Shown here: one piece after another, positions 11,807-22,879 of the stretch
How the letters are laid out: each line of letters opens with the position of its first letter
How positions within the stretch are numbered: position 1 is the stretch's first letter
From: Nectonema munidae
Lineage: Eukaryota; Nematomorpha; Nectonematoida; Nectonematidae
Reading direction: 5' to 3'
Length of the DNA stretch: 64,000 nucleotides
Assembly: GCA_030549495.1 (NCBI GenBank)
Contig: JAUIRK010000896.1
Span: 913,501-977,500 of the forward strand
Made by a program: the position numbers and the translations under genes
Notes under the pieces: generated by a model
Databases searched by the model: none
Seen by the model: the letters and a program-made list of their open reading frames with translations, nothing else
Told to the model about the DNA's origin: nothing

Positions 11807-11933
11807 CCCGTTAACGACCAGAATAATCAGACGATATCTAATGTAAAGCAGAAGATTTGTATTAAAGAGTTTGATAAACGCAGACGATTTTATTTTTGTA
11901 AAGTCGACTATAGTCGACATTGGGCGTTAAGGG
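11807..11933. mobile_element. piggyBac-type MITE (127 bp), second subtype
   Basis: Flanked by TTAA (11803-11806 and 11934-11937), starting CCCGTTAACGACCAG and ending GGGCGTTAAGGG. It shares the words agacgat, aagcagaagat and ttgtattaaa with the copy at 36219-36362, but its palindrome is gtcgactatagtcgac. Non-coding. Confidence 0.75.
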
Positions 11934-12050
11934 TTAATCTGATGTTCGTGAACGCCATAGGATTCGAAAAGGATTTTAACGAGTACTTAGATGATTGAAC
12001 TAAAATTTCGATTGTATGATGTAAAAATCAATTGAAACACTTAACATTTT

Positions 12051-12653
12051 GGTACTTTCCTGTTATCGCCCCACCACCCCAAAATGTTATAAAACACAAT
12101 GTATTAAATTGTGTTATTAAACATTGTTATTAAACAAATGTATGTGTAAAAAGTACACAAATGTATTAAAAAAAACAAGTGAAAAATCTTTTAATCTGTA
12201 GGTGGATAAAATTCAACCATATCAAAAAGAATCGCATCAAACATATTACCACCATATATAATCGAAGATGAATGACGCCAAAGAAACTCAGCTAAATATC
12301 CAGATAGCATCTCTCGATTAGTTCCACATTGCATCTTGTTTCTTACCTTTGCAGAACGCCACACACGCTCAATATGTTGAGTATGGACTCTGGTTTTGGG
12401 ATCCCCAAAATTGCGGCTGTGATTTACTGTCAGATGTCGGTAATTTGGCAACCCTTTGACACCTTCATCATTAATTGTACGATAGGCACGCCACTCATCG
12501 GAAAATATAGTCGTTCCAGAAGTTTGTTTCGGGACGTATCTATTGATTGATGAGTGGCAATAGTGTAGCTGCTGAACGATTTGGAACATTCATCTTCGAT
12601 TTTATAAGCAAGCGAAAATAAAGTGGGCGGTGGGGCGATAACAGGAAAGTACC
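12051..12653 (-). mobile_element. Merlin transposon, internally deleted, with perfect target duplication
   Basis: Inverted ends GGTACTTTCCTGTTATCGCC are present at both sides, and the 8-bp duplication aacatttt is exact (12043-12050 and 12654-12661). The minus strand 12589-12191 encodes the C-terminal half of an IS1595/ISXO2-like DDE transposase: TIFSDEWRAY holds the second Asp and HTQHIERVWRSAK the final acidic residue. The N-terminal DNA-binding part and first Asp are missing, so this 603 bp copy is non-autonomous. Merlin is the eukaryotic arm of the IS1016/IS1595 group. The remaining frame is unbroken, so the insertion appears young. Confidence 0.9.
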
Positions 12654-12867
12654 AACATTTTCTCTTTTAACGTAGTCAAATTTAGCTGTAATTCTTTATT
12701 TTCATTTCATCATCGACTATTGTAGCATTAAAGCATTCATGACAAAAAACATTCTTGAAGTAATTTTAGTAAGGAAAATTTTCCATTTAAAATAATAAAA
12801 AATCACCTTCCCCACCCCAAAATATTAAAGAATGCGTGATCCTGATATATATATATACATCAGGCGA

Positions 12868-12956
12868 CCGCCCCCCCCCCCCCCCAATGGGTTTTTCTGG
12901 GGGGGGGGCGAAAATGACCTTCGCCCCCCCCCCCCCCCCTCCCCCTAATAATTTTC
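12868..12956. repeat. Poly-C/poly-G block with long hairpin
   Basis: A C run at about 12870-12885 is followed by a G run at 12899-12908, then CGAAAATGACCTTCG and another C run of about 18. The G run with CGAA pairs with TTCG and the C run around a seven-base loop. The shape resembles the hairpin in the hAT MITE at 3269-3571, but I could not find terminal repeats here. A short TA repeat precedes it. Confidence 0.6.
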
Positions 12957-13378
12957 TATAAGTAAGATTTGCTGCTTGTTTATAAAACATGTATGATGAT
13001 CATGATATCTATGTATGAAGAATGGAGACTTTCGAATCAATCAAACATCACATGCCAAGCTGCTCTGAAATTCCTATCGAACATATTTTACAGACGATGC
13101 GTGAGAGCTAATAATAATCCATTGCTTCAATATGCACACAATAAGTAAGCATTGTTTATCACAGTGTCTCCTCTTTATAGTATTTTTGGGCAAATCATGT
13201 TGATGATCCACTAGATTTTCTCATCTTCTGTCACAGTGATTCTATTTCTCTTTCTCTCTCCTCTATTTTTCTCTTCCGCTTTCTCTGCTAAAACTCAATC
13301 ATTCACTCAGGCTCTCTTCTTTCATTCAAGCCCTCTTCTCTTGTTAAGCCTTCCTATCTCATTCAGTTCTCTTCTCTC

Positions 13379-13582
13379 CAGTGACGTAGCTAGGCTGGGG
13401 CATGAGGGGCCGTGCCCACACTCCTATGTACCGCATGGTGCCCCATGCAACTTATGCGATATCAGTTTTTGAAAATTTCTCCAATGAAAGGATCAAGAAA
13501 GTATACAAAATGTTGCTCACGTTTTTTGTTTTTAAATTGTGCCCCCCCCCCCCCTATTAACTTTTTTCTGGTTACACCACTG
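13379..13582. mobile_element. hAT-type MITE (204 bp)
   Basis: The ends are CAGTGACGTAGCTAG and, inverted, CAGTGGTGTAACCAG. The flanks cttctctc and cttctatc are an 8-bp duplication with one mismatch. A poly-C run lies near the right end, as in the MITE at 3269. Non-coding. Confidence 0.75.
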
Positions 13583-14039
13583 CTTCTATCTAATTTGCAT
13601 TTAGAGTTAAATTAGAATAGTTTCCAATTGTTACAATTTTATATCAATGAATATTGTTAGACTCGCGCTAAGAATTTTTTTCAACAAAGGTCATTTAATC
13701 TTTATCACTACGTTTGTTACATTTGAAAACTTTTATTTTTTCGAGTCAAGAAATTTTTTTAATAGTTATTTGGGAATGAATATATATTTGAGCAGAGATA
13801 TCTTTTATAATGTTCGATTGTTAAATTTTATAAGTAACACTGTTCATAATCAAATACCTTTTTTAAAGAAAATTTGTTGATTATTATAGTAAAAATATAA
13901 TATCGAAACAAAACGTTTCAGTTGTTAAAAATGTACTTGATCTGTTATTTATGACAGCTGTCAGAATTTTATTTGTAGACAAAAATTCAAAAAAACGCAA
14001 TGGTTTTCTTTTCTCGTATACTTTGATTTATGTTAGTTT
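13583..14039. other. Intergenic gap, nothing recognised
   Basis: AT-rich DNA with no coding, RNA or repeat signal I can support. Confidence 0.4.
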
Positions 14040-14360
14040 GGTCCTCGGACATTTCGCCCCATTATTTTCATAAGACAGTTTGTCCCATGGACAATTCGCC
14101 CCATTATTTTCATAAGACATTTTGTTTCATGGACAATTCGCCCCGTTATTTTCATAAGATATTTTGTCTCATGGATAATTCTAAAAAATTAAGAGATAAA
14201 ATGATTAATTTGAAATAATTTAATAGAGATAAAATAAACAAGAATATAAAATTTTTTAATAATTTTACACATTTAATAAGCAAAGATGGATGAAACAAAT
14301 AGCCTATGAGACAATTTGTCCAGAGGGCAAATTGTTTTTGGGGCGAAATGTCTATCGACC
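14040..14360. mobile_element. Reiterated-motif MITE, family 'ggggcgaattgtcc', short copy
   Basis: The ends are GGTCCTCGGACATTTCGCCC and, inverted, GGTCGATAGACATTTCGCCC. Flanks gttagttt and gttagatt form an 8-bp duplication with one mismatch. The left third is a tandem array of a unit of about 44 bp containing gacaattcgccccattattttcataa. The interior matches, in inverse, the left part of the 921 bp element at 20548-21468. Non-coding. Confidence 0.8.
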
Positions 14361-14591
14361 GTTAGATTAAATAATTTTTTAATTAAAAGGGCTAGCTACT
14401 TAAATGTTGGCTTTTGCTGTTTATAAAAATTTGAAAATATCAAATAAACTCTAAATCTTTATGCCTCCTATTATTTTGAAATTATTCTGAGAACAGACGG
14501 TCCCATTTTAAAATAGTGAAAATTGCTTTATTAGTTTATTTTCTTTCCTTTCTCTCTTATGTTAATTTAGCAAATTTTTCAATTTTAAGTA

Positions 14592-14738
14592 AAAGGTAAG
14601 GTACAGCAGGTGTATTTTTGTTGACAAGGCATTGATGTACCGCTTATGTCAAACTATGAACAAATTCGTATCGATGAGGAGTCGAATCTAGAGGCTTCCG
14701 TGCTAAGTCCATCATCTCAACCAACCTGCCATGCCACC
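14592..14738 (-). repeat. tRNA-derived SINE, family 1
   Basis: Matches the copy at 60129-60267 on the plus strand over about 140 bp. In minus orientation it begins tggcatggcaggttggttga and carries a Pol III A-box-like TGGTTGAGATGATGG and a B-box-like GATTCGACTCC. The tail includes taccttacctt. Two copies with the same ends support a real family. Confidence 0.75.
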
Positions 14739-15266
14739 CATAGAGTATGCTGTAGGGGGGTACGTCAAATTAGTTTCCAAAAACTTAAGTTCTACCCTAA
14801 AAATTTTTAGTTTTTGTTGAAGCTCTATAACTTTTTCTGGTAAACTTTTTTTCCTTAAAATTTATTATAAAAGGCAAATCATTGCAAAATGTTAAAAGTT
14901 ATTTTATTTTTTGTGGCTTGTATCAATTTAGCTTTTAAACTATTTTTGAATGATGCTGAGTAAGATGAAATAATGCGATCTTAATTTTTTGTTTGCACAA
15001 TTATAATTTCATTTTATACACTTGCCCCTGAATCAATCACATTTTTTCATATAAACATCGCAGGGTGTCTAGTAGACTCTTTGCCTTTAGACTACATTCA
15101 TTTTATTTTCATTTTCGATTTGCTCTATATTAACATTGACGTTTGCCAAACTTTGTCGCATAACTAGTTGCTTCTCTGTAAATCTCTTTTTCTCATTTCG
15201 GGTTTCTCTTTCTTCGTCTTTATTAATAATTTATACTTTATCTTAACTTATATTTTATAATTTTTT

Positions 15267-16279
15267 ATGGAAACCGATGACCAATTTTCTCCTACACTTA
15301 AACGTACTAAAGTTATAAACTGCAATTCGTATAATTCAAATTTAGTCACATCCCTAAACTCTCTCGAACTAAAGTATTCGAACCAAATTGATTGAGACCA
15401 TAATTTAACAAATCTCATTAAGAATATTTTTTGTGATATAAAAGATGTAGAATTACAGATTCTCAGAGTGTTAGCTACGCTGATGTTGTCAAATCCTACA
15501 ATAGTATTTCTAAAATTTCATTTTCCAATACTAACTCTATTAAAGTTAAAATTAACACTGTAAACCCCAATCACCAAAATGTACAAGAAATTAAAAGTAA
15601 TCTAGTTTTTACTATTAACCCCTCACTTAATGGAATTCAAATTAATACTTTAAAAATTAATAACAATGGCACTGCCATCGTCAAACTTGAAAATGAGTCT
15701 GACAAAAAAAGAGCTTCATATATTTTAAAATCCAAGTTCGATGTTTTAGATTTTAAGTCTTACAAGCCACGATTTATTATTAAAAATATCCCTAAGTACA
15801 TTCAAGAAAACGATTTTGTTGACTCTTTAAACACTTGTAACTATAAAATCATTAAACTTGGAGGTATTAAACTAATTAAATTAATTCAAACAAAAAATAA
15901 AGTGTTTAATTTAGCTATAATTGAACCGAACTCGCCTAATGTTGCAAAGTTTTTGTCTTCGAATAGTACTTTATTTTGTTGTTACAGTGCTCTTCCTATT
16001 GATCTTATGTACAGAAAAGTTGTTACATGTAACACATGCGGAAAATTTGGCCACTCTGACACCTACTGCCATGCTAAAAATCCTAAATGTCCAAAATGTA
16101 ACACACTTGGACATAAATTAGTCGAGTGTAAATCTCCAAACATAAAATGCCCCCATTGCAATGGTTCCCATATGTACAACAACACGAACTGCCCCACTTA
16201 TCTTAAAAAGCAAGCTTTTCTCAAGGATTTATCTAATAGTAATCTCAAAGCTTTCATTACTACTCCTGAATGCCCTTGA
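15267..16279 (+). pseudogene. LINE ORF1, gag-like RNA-binding protein with three zinc knuckles
   Basis: ATG at 15267 opens METDDQFSPTLKRTK, but a stop follows at about 15393, so the copy is broken. The later frame reads RFIIKNIPKYIQENDF (RRM-like region of I/Jockey gags), then three CCHC-type knuckles: CNTCGKFGHSDTYC, CPKCNTLGHKLVEC and CPHCNGSHMYNNTNC. It ends TGA at 16277-16279, overlapping the ORF2 ATG at 16270 by ten bases. In the family this protein coats the element RNA. Confidence 0.8.
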
Positions 16280-19200
16280 AATTGTTACAAGTCAATTTAA
16301 GAAAGTCTATTTTTGCTTTCAATAATCTTTTAATTTTCCTCGAAAATAGTGAGTACGATATCATTTGTATAAGTGAACCTTATCTCTACAATTACAAACT
16401 CCCCTTTATCACACCCCCATACACTGCTATCCACTCCTCTCCACCCAGCTCATCTATTATTTTGTTCAAAAAGTTTCTGAATGTTACTTTCATTCCTGCA
16501 CTATCCAACGACTTTATAACTGCCGCTTCTTGTTTCATTGGTAATACTAACTTTTACTTATTTAGTATCTACTTTCCCCCCTACTTAAACTCATACGCTG
16601 ACTTCTTTTTTTCCTCAATAATTAATAATGTTTTGGATTCGGCCTTCATTATACTTGGAAACACTAACTCACGTCATATCCATTGGGATGTCAAAACCAA
16701 TTCAAGAGGCTCTTTCCTTTTTGAAAAAATAACTGAGTATAATTTAACTGTTATTGACAACGATAAAAGCCCAACTTTCAATAGCCTTAGAACTGACAAA
16801 TCTTATTGTTCTCACGTGGATTTATCTATTTGCAGCGACAAAATGATTTCTTTCATAAAATCCTGGAAAATTTTAGATGAACCTTCGCGCTCTGACCACT
16901 GTTTTATAGTTTTGCTTAATTTTAATTTACAAACCCAATCTTCTATCAGCTACAGAGAAATTTTGAACAAGGATATTTTTGCACATCTTCTCACAGAAAA
17001 CTTTGATAAAACTTTAAAGCATATTAACACACTAGTCAATACCTCTGATTTAGAAAAATATGCTAGAACTTTAGTGAATATAATCTCTAACTCTTTTTCT
17101 GAATCTATCACTATTGTTGGGCACAAGAACACATTCTGGAATTCATCCCTTAACAATCTCAGAAAAGAACTGCGGTACGCACAGAAAAAGTACAAGAAAT
17201 CCCAAAGCAACGAAGACCTATCCATCTACAAAAAAAATGAAAAAATTTTATCGTAACAAAATCTTGTATCATAAAAAACAAAAATGAAACGATTTCCTTG
17301 ATTTCAATTCTCGAAATATATGGAAAAAAATAAAATCTCTTTCTGGAACCAAATCTATTATTCAACCTAGTGCTTTTAATATTAGTGGAAATATAGTTAA
17401 TATTGCTACCAACCCAGCTGACATACTTAAACACTTTTTTCAAGTTAATACAAAATGCCCATTTTCAGCTTTCGACCCAAAACCCACTTTTGATTTTCCT
17501 TGCATGACAAATGATGAACTTTTACATTGCTTCAAAAAGCTGTCCCTAAACTCGGCACCTGGTCATGACAAAATAACTTATAAAACTATCTTTGCTGCTT
17601 TACCTATCATCGAACCTTACCTCATTTTTCTTTTTAACAGCATTTTGAAGTTTGGTTATTTTCCAGAACTCTTCAAATCAGGTGAAATTATTTTTGTTCC
17701 TAAAAAGAAGCCCCCATCCTCTTTCATTGAAAATTGGAGACCAATCACTCTGTTACCTTGCATTGGAAAAATTTGTGAAAAAATCATAAGAGGTAGAATG
17801 CTTGACCACATCCATAGAACAAACTGCATCAACAAAAATCAATTTGCCTATGTTTTTCACAGATCTTCAGAAATTGCCATAGACCGTCTTACGTCCCATA
17901 TTTATCTTTCTTATAAAAATAATTTCTCTGTCTTGTTTTTTTGTAGATTTTAAGGGAGCCTTTGATTCTTGCCACAATTGCATACTTAAAAATATGGAAA
18001 AAATGGGCTTTCCTATATATATCATACAGTTTATTAGTTCCTATCTTGATAAACGAAATGTTCACTTGAAAAACCATCCTGATGAGAAATTTCTTTTGAA
18101 TTGCTCTACTCCCCAAGGTAGCTGCATATCTGATTTGTTGTTTATAATTTTAATTAATCCTCTTCTTGAACTTCTCGAGCTAAAAGGCTGTTTCTACCAA
18201 AGCTACTCGGACGACGTTGTTATTGGAATTTTGAGCAATAATCCCACTCAAAATCTCATTGAGCTTGATTTTATACTGCATAAAACCAAACAATTTTCTG
18301 AAAATCTCAATCTACACTTCAATCTTAGAAAGTGTTCTTTGATGAATTTTTTTAAGAAAAAAATTTTATGCCCATCTTGAACTTTTGCGACACTAATTTT
18401 TCTTCCTCTCCTTCTATCAAGTACTTAGGTGTTTATCTCACTCCTACCTTAAACTGGAGGCATAACTTCGACATAAAGCACGCTAAATGCTTTTCTATTT
18501 TTTCTAAAGTGAAAACTTTAAACTTTTCTAATACCTCTAAAAATTTTATATTTTATAAAACTCTTCTATTCAATGCCATCATTCCTTCCTTTTTGTATGG
18601 TGTTTCCTCATGGGGGCAAATATTCAAATATAAAAAATACCAACATAAGTTCAATACTCTATATTTTGCAATCCTTCGGAAAGCTCTAAAATGCTCTATT
18701 TCAACTCCCAAAGATCTTATTTTGATAGCATCCTTCTCCCCACCTCCTATTCTACTCATAGAAAAGATAATCTTATCTAATAAACTCACCTTTATTTCTA
18801 AAAACTTCCGATACAGTTCTTTTGGTCTTTCCTTCTCTCCTCACTCTCACTTCTCCAACTTTGATCTTTTTATGCAACTCTACAAAAAGTACTTTAAAGA
18901 AAGCTTTTCTACTGGTGTCCTTTTAGACCCTTCAAAGAAAATTTTGAATACAAGTCTGCTTAATCTTTCTGTAAAAGCAACCACCTGTTCGTCTAAGCAA
19001 ACTGCCCTTAATCTCTGCCTAAAAGTTCTTAGATTCTCAAATGCTATTTCTATTTTCACTGATGGTTCATATGATAAGTCCTCCACTGTTGGGTCCTGTT
19101 CTTTTGCCATATTCTTGCCTAAATCTAAAACCCCCCTCTTTTTAAAAGCATATAATCTTGGCGTCTATTCTTCCTCCTTTTACACAGAATGTTATGCTTT

Positions 19201-19937
19201 ACTCTTTGCATTACAACACCTTTTATCCATTAAAGGCACCATCAGTCAATTTTCACTCATATTTTTATATACTGACTCTCTCTCTCTCATTCAAACCTTA
19301 ATCCACAAATCTTCTTGCTCCTCTCTCATTCCTTCCATTTTAAAATCCTATTTGACTTTAAGTAATCACTTTACCCTCAGGCTAATATGGTGTCCTAGTC
19401 ATAGAGGCATTCAAGGTAACGAATTTGTGGACAAACTTGCGAAAAATGCTAGTAACTTGCCCTCTCAATTGTTCTTCTCCCCAGTATCATCCTATAAAAA
19501 TGCCCTAAAGCAAAAAATTTACTCATTTTGGATGGAAAGTTGGAAAAAGGGTAAATACAGTAATAAGTTTCATATCCCATGTATACAATCACTTGAAAAC
19601 CTTTTTTTAAAAAAAAATGAAACTCAATTCACTGCCAACAGAAATTTTACAATGGCTATCGGGAAATTTTCCATGTAAACTTTTTCTTAATATAATTGGT
19701 AAAACTAATAACAATCTGTGTCGTTTTGGCTGTAACACTGTAGAAAACCCCGACCATCTTCTGTTTCACTGTAACAAAACTCTTAACCTTAGAGAAAACT
19801 TTGAGTGCAACAATTTCAAAAACTATGGAACTGGCTTCAGTTCCACTTCCGAAATATTCCTTAAACCTCAGCTCATTAAGAACCTACTCCACCTCATAAA
19901 ATCTATAGAACTCATTTTAATCTCTAATCCACCATAG
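16270..19937 (+). pseudogene. LINE ORF2: APE endonuclease, reverse transcriptase, RNase H
   Basis: APE-like endonuclease: ICISEPYL, GNTNSRHIHWD and SDHCFIV, ending near 17256. Reverse transcriptase about 17504-18380: NSAPGHDKITY, VPKKKPP, NWRPITLLP, KGAFDSCHN, STPQGSCISDLLF and the catalytic YSDDVV at about 18204-18220. RNase H about 19050-19470: FTDGSY, TECYALLFAL, LYTDSLSLI and HRGIQGNEFVDKLAK, so all four acidic positions are present. The C-terminus has CRFGC...HLLFHC. The frame changes near 17256-17500, 17950, 18370 and 19620, so no full protein can be made. GNTN replaces the usual GDxN in the endonuclease, so that activity is doubtful. Confidence 0.88.
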
Positions 19938-20547
19938 TCACACACCTTCACTCAATACACTCTCACCCTTCTCTCTTCATAGTGTATAATGTATATATAT
20001 ATACTGATCTTCTACTTTGCTGTATACTTTGCTATACTACAAGGCTTCACATTTTCTCTCACTTACTTCCTTTTTTTTTCTCCCTCCCCCCCCCCCCCCC
20101 CCCCCCCCTTTTTTTTCTTTCTTTTTCTGCATGCTTTAATCCTATGTGACATTGATTCGCCCATCAAAGCAAACCCAAATCTTTGAAAGCCTAATGCCAG
20201 TTCTCGGGCTCCATCGCCTATGAACTGTGTCACCCGAATCAAATCAAAATCAACATTCACTCATAAAACTATCTAACCTTGAGTTATTTGTTTTCTCTAT
20301 GAATCAAATATCCTTTCATCAATTCCTGTAATGTGCCTGGTAGACTACTTCATTTTTCAAATGAAAAGCCTATTCCACCCCCTAACAATTTTGGATTTTT
20401 TTAAACTAGTGTATATTCTGCAAACTTAATTAAAATATTTTCGCTGGAAGTATAGTATTTAAATTCACAAATTTTGTAAAAAAAAATATAAAGTAGTCTT
20501 ATAAATTTAGGACTTTAGGTATGCGCTGAATACACTCTATTTTAAAG

Positions 20548-21468
20548 GGTCGACAAACATTTTGCCCCATAGATGATTCGCCCCATAGACAATTCGCCCC
20601 ATGGACAAATTGTCTCATAGGATATTTGTTTCATGCATCTTTGTTTATTATATGTGTAAAATTATTAAAAAATTTTATATTCTTGTTTATTTTATCTCTA
20701 TTAAATTATTTCAAATTAATTATTTTATCTGTTAATTTTTTTATCACTTTTAAATAATTTTAAATTATTGATGATGAAATTGAAGAAAAAGATAATTACA
20801 ATGATATTACAATTACAAGATATTAATTTTTATTTTGTTTAAAAATTTTAAATATTTGTTTCATTTATAAAATAACTGCCTTTCAAAAAACTAAATAAAA
20901 TTAAAATATAGCTATTTTTATTGAGATGAGTCGTGATATTAGGCAAAACGTTCATATGCCAAACCGTTTTACGAAAAATAGTCTTATGAAAAAAGCGTAA
21001 AAGAGTCTAAAAAATTGAAAAAACGGTTTTATAAAACAATAGTGCTAATTGATCTGCATAAATAGAGTAAATTGTCTATGGCAAGAATTGTATTATAAAA
21101 ATAGAGCAAATTTTTAATGGAAAGAATTGTCTTATAAAAATAGGATTGGAAGTTTTATAAAAATAATAGAGCGCATTCTCATATAAAAATAATGGGGCAA
21201 ATTGAGCATGAGGCAAATCGTCTTGCGAATTATTTTATGAAAATAATGGGGCTGTTTTATGAAAATAGTTAGGCGAATTGTCCATGAGACAAAATGTCTT
21301 ATGAAAATAATGGGGCGAATTGTCCATGGGACGAACGGTCTTATGAAAATAATGGGGCGAATTGTCTTATGAAAATAATGGAGCGAATTGTCCATGGGAC
21401 GAACTGTCTTATAAAAATAATGGGGCGAATTGTCTTATAAAAAGAATGGGGAAAAATGTCTGAGGACC
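20548..21468. mobile_element. Reiterated-motif MITE, family 'ggggcgaattgtcc', long copy (921 bp)
   Basis: The ends are GGTCGACAAACATTTTGCCC and, inverted, GGTCCTCAGACATTTTTCCC. The 8-bp duplication ttttaaag is exact (20540-20547 and 21469-21476), and the empty site is seen at about 22707-22716. The right 300 bp is a tandem array of units with tgaaaataatggggcgaattgt and gtccatgggacgaac; the left end has fewer inverse units. The left interior matches the short copy at 14040-14360 in inverse. No coding capacity. Confidence 0.85.
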
Positions 21469-22009
21469 TTTTAAAGGATTGCTTGAATGTCTCCCGTGGT
21501 ATTTCCAGACCACTAATTTTGAAAATTGCAACAAAAAAATTTCGCCCCCCCAATAATTTTGAGGATGTGCGCCCCTGCTTAAAAGTTATTATAAAAGGCA
21601 AATCATTGCAAAATGTTAACAGTTATTTTACTTTATGTAGATTTTTGTAGCTTGTATCAATTTAGCTTTTAAACTATTTTTGAATGATGCTGAGTAAAAT
21701 GAAATAATGCGATCTTAATTTTTTGTTTTATTTTTGTTTGCACAATTATAACTTCGTTTTATACCCTTGCCCCTGAATCAATCACATTTTTTTCATATAA
21801 ACATCGCAGGGTGTCTAGTAGACTCTTTGCCTTCAGACTACATTCACTCATATAAAACTACCAAACCTTCAGTTATTTGTTTTCTCTATGAATCAAATAT
21901 CCTTTCATCAATTCCTGTAATGTGCCTGGTAGACTACTTCATTTTCAAATGAAAAGCCTATTCCACCCCCTAACATTTTTGGATTTTTTTAAACTATTGT
22001 ATATTCGAT

Positions 22010-22581
22010 GGTTGCAGGTAAAAATGCCCCCGAAATAAATGCCCCCAATTAAAAAGTAGGAAAAAATGCCCCCTAATTTTTGATTTTCAGGATTTTTTTT
22101 AATTATATAAATATTTTTATTTGGTACCGTTTTGAAAGGCTAAATTTCTAAAATTTATTAATCTATAGGGTTTTTTCTTTATAAAGTTCTTGAAAACAAT
22201 AGCAAAGGTGCAGATTTGTGGGAATGTGTTCTTAAGATCAGTTAAAATACAAATTATATTTAGAAAGTTTCTGATACACACAAAGTCCAAAAATATTTGC
22301 TGTTTTATAAAAAAAATTTTGTATTTAAAAAATTGTCGTATGCTGAGTTTTTTAGGTTACTTTAATTAAATTTTAAATGTTTTAGATGAAAAGTTGACTT
22401 TTTTTTTTACAAAAAATCTTTATTTGACATATCTTTTTTAAAAATTTTAATTAATAATTTTTTGTGTTGGGGCATTTTTTCATAATTTTAAATTAGGGCA
22501 TTTTTACTGGGAGCATTTTTTCCTACTTTTTATTAGGGCATTTTTTTCTACTTTTTAATTGGGAGCATTTTTTCTGCGCAC
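22010..22581. mobile_element. Reiterated-motif MITE, family 'aatgcccccaattaaaaagtag' (572 bp)
   Basis: The left end is GGTTGCAGGTAAAAATGCCC and the right end, inverted, GTGCGCAGAAAAAATGCTCC. Flanks share tatattcgat (22000-22009 and 22582-22591), a 9-10 bp duplication; copy A of the duplicated unit shows the near-empty site. Both ends carry the unit aatgcccc(c)aattaaaaagtagg repeated two to four times, inverted relative to each other. Non-coding. The 9-10 bp duplication fits MULEs best. Confidence 0.75.
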
Positions 22582-22879
22582 TATATTCGATATGCAAATT
22601 TAATTAAAATATTTTTGCTGGAAGTATAGTATTTAAATTCACCAATTTTGTAAAAAAAAAATATAAAGTTGTCTTATAAATTTAGGACTTTAGGTATGCG
22701 CTGAGTACACTCTATTTTAAAGGATTGCTTGAATATTTGGTCTCCCGTGGTATTTTCAGAACACTAATTTTGAAAATTGCAAGAAAAAAATTTCGCCCCC
22801 CAATAATTTTGAGGATGTGCGCCCCTGATATACAATACTTGATAAGGCGAAGTGGGTGTTCATGGAGGAAAGAAAATAG

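Larger units (their letters stand above)
15101..20252 (+). mobile_element. Non-LTR retrotransposon (LINE), I/R1-like with RNase H, 5.15 kb
   Basis: The boundaries come from the empty site in copy B of the duplicated unit: acattca occurs once there and on both sides here (15094-15100 and 20253-20259), a 7-bp target duplication. ORF1 (gag-like) and ORF2 (endonuclease, reverse transcriptase, RNase H, C-terminal zinc motif) are in order. The 3' region has a C/T-rich stretch with a poly-C run at about 20087-20108 and ends aaatcaaatcaaaatca. Length and both ends suggest a full-length insertion later damaged by several frameshifts and stops. RNase H downstream of RT plus CCHC knuckles in ORF1 fits the I/R1 group; the exact clade needs a tree. 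Confidence 0.9.
14855..22828. repeat. Tandemly duplicated unit, two copies with different insertions
   Basis: Copy A is 14855-15100, 20253-20547 and 21469-21577. Copy B is 21579-22009 and 22582-22828. Shared words include ggcaaatcattgcaaaatgt, tgatgctgagta, acatcgcagggtgtctagta, cctggtagactacttcattt, taggactttaggtatgcgct and gaggatgtgcgcccctg. Copy A is interrupted by the LINE and by the 921 bp MITE, copy B by the 572 bp element. Each copy shows the uninterrupted sequence at the other's insertion points. What the unit itself is remains unknown; it has no coding capacity. Confidence 0.85.

Noticed and set aside
12787-12990. Glycine-rich open frame
   Set aside because: It reads the poly-C/poly-G block; composition explains it fully.
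13236-13472. Plus-strand frame rich in Ser, Phe and Leu
   Set aside because: Arises from a CT-rich simple stretch and the neighbouring MITE.
14030-14218. Tandem-repeat protein (HYFHK units)
   Set aside because: The repeat is the MITE end array; the same array is read in other frames elsewhere.
20063-20260. Glycine/lysine-rich minus-strand frame in the LINE 3' region
   Set aside because: Antisense of a C/T-rich 3' UTR with a C run; no homologue and no splice or start context.
21132-21460. Possible CRISPR-like array of regular repeats
   Set aside because: Units are contiguous and degenerate, lie inside a TIR-bounded element with a target duplication, and have no unique spacers; this is eukaryotic DNA.
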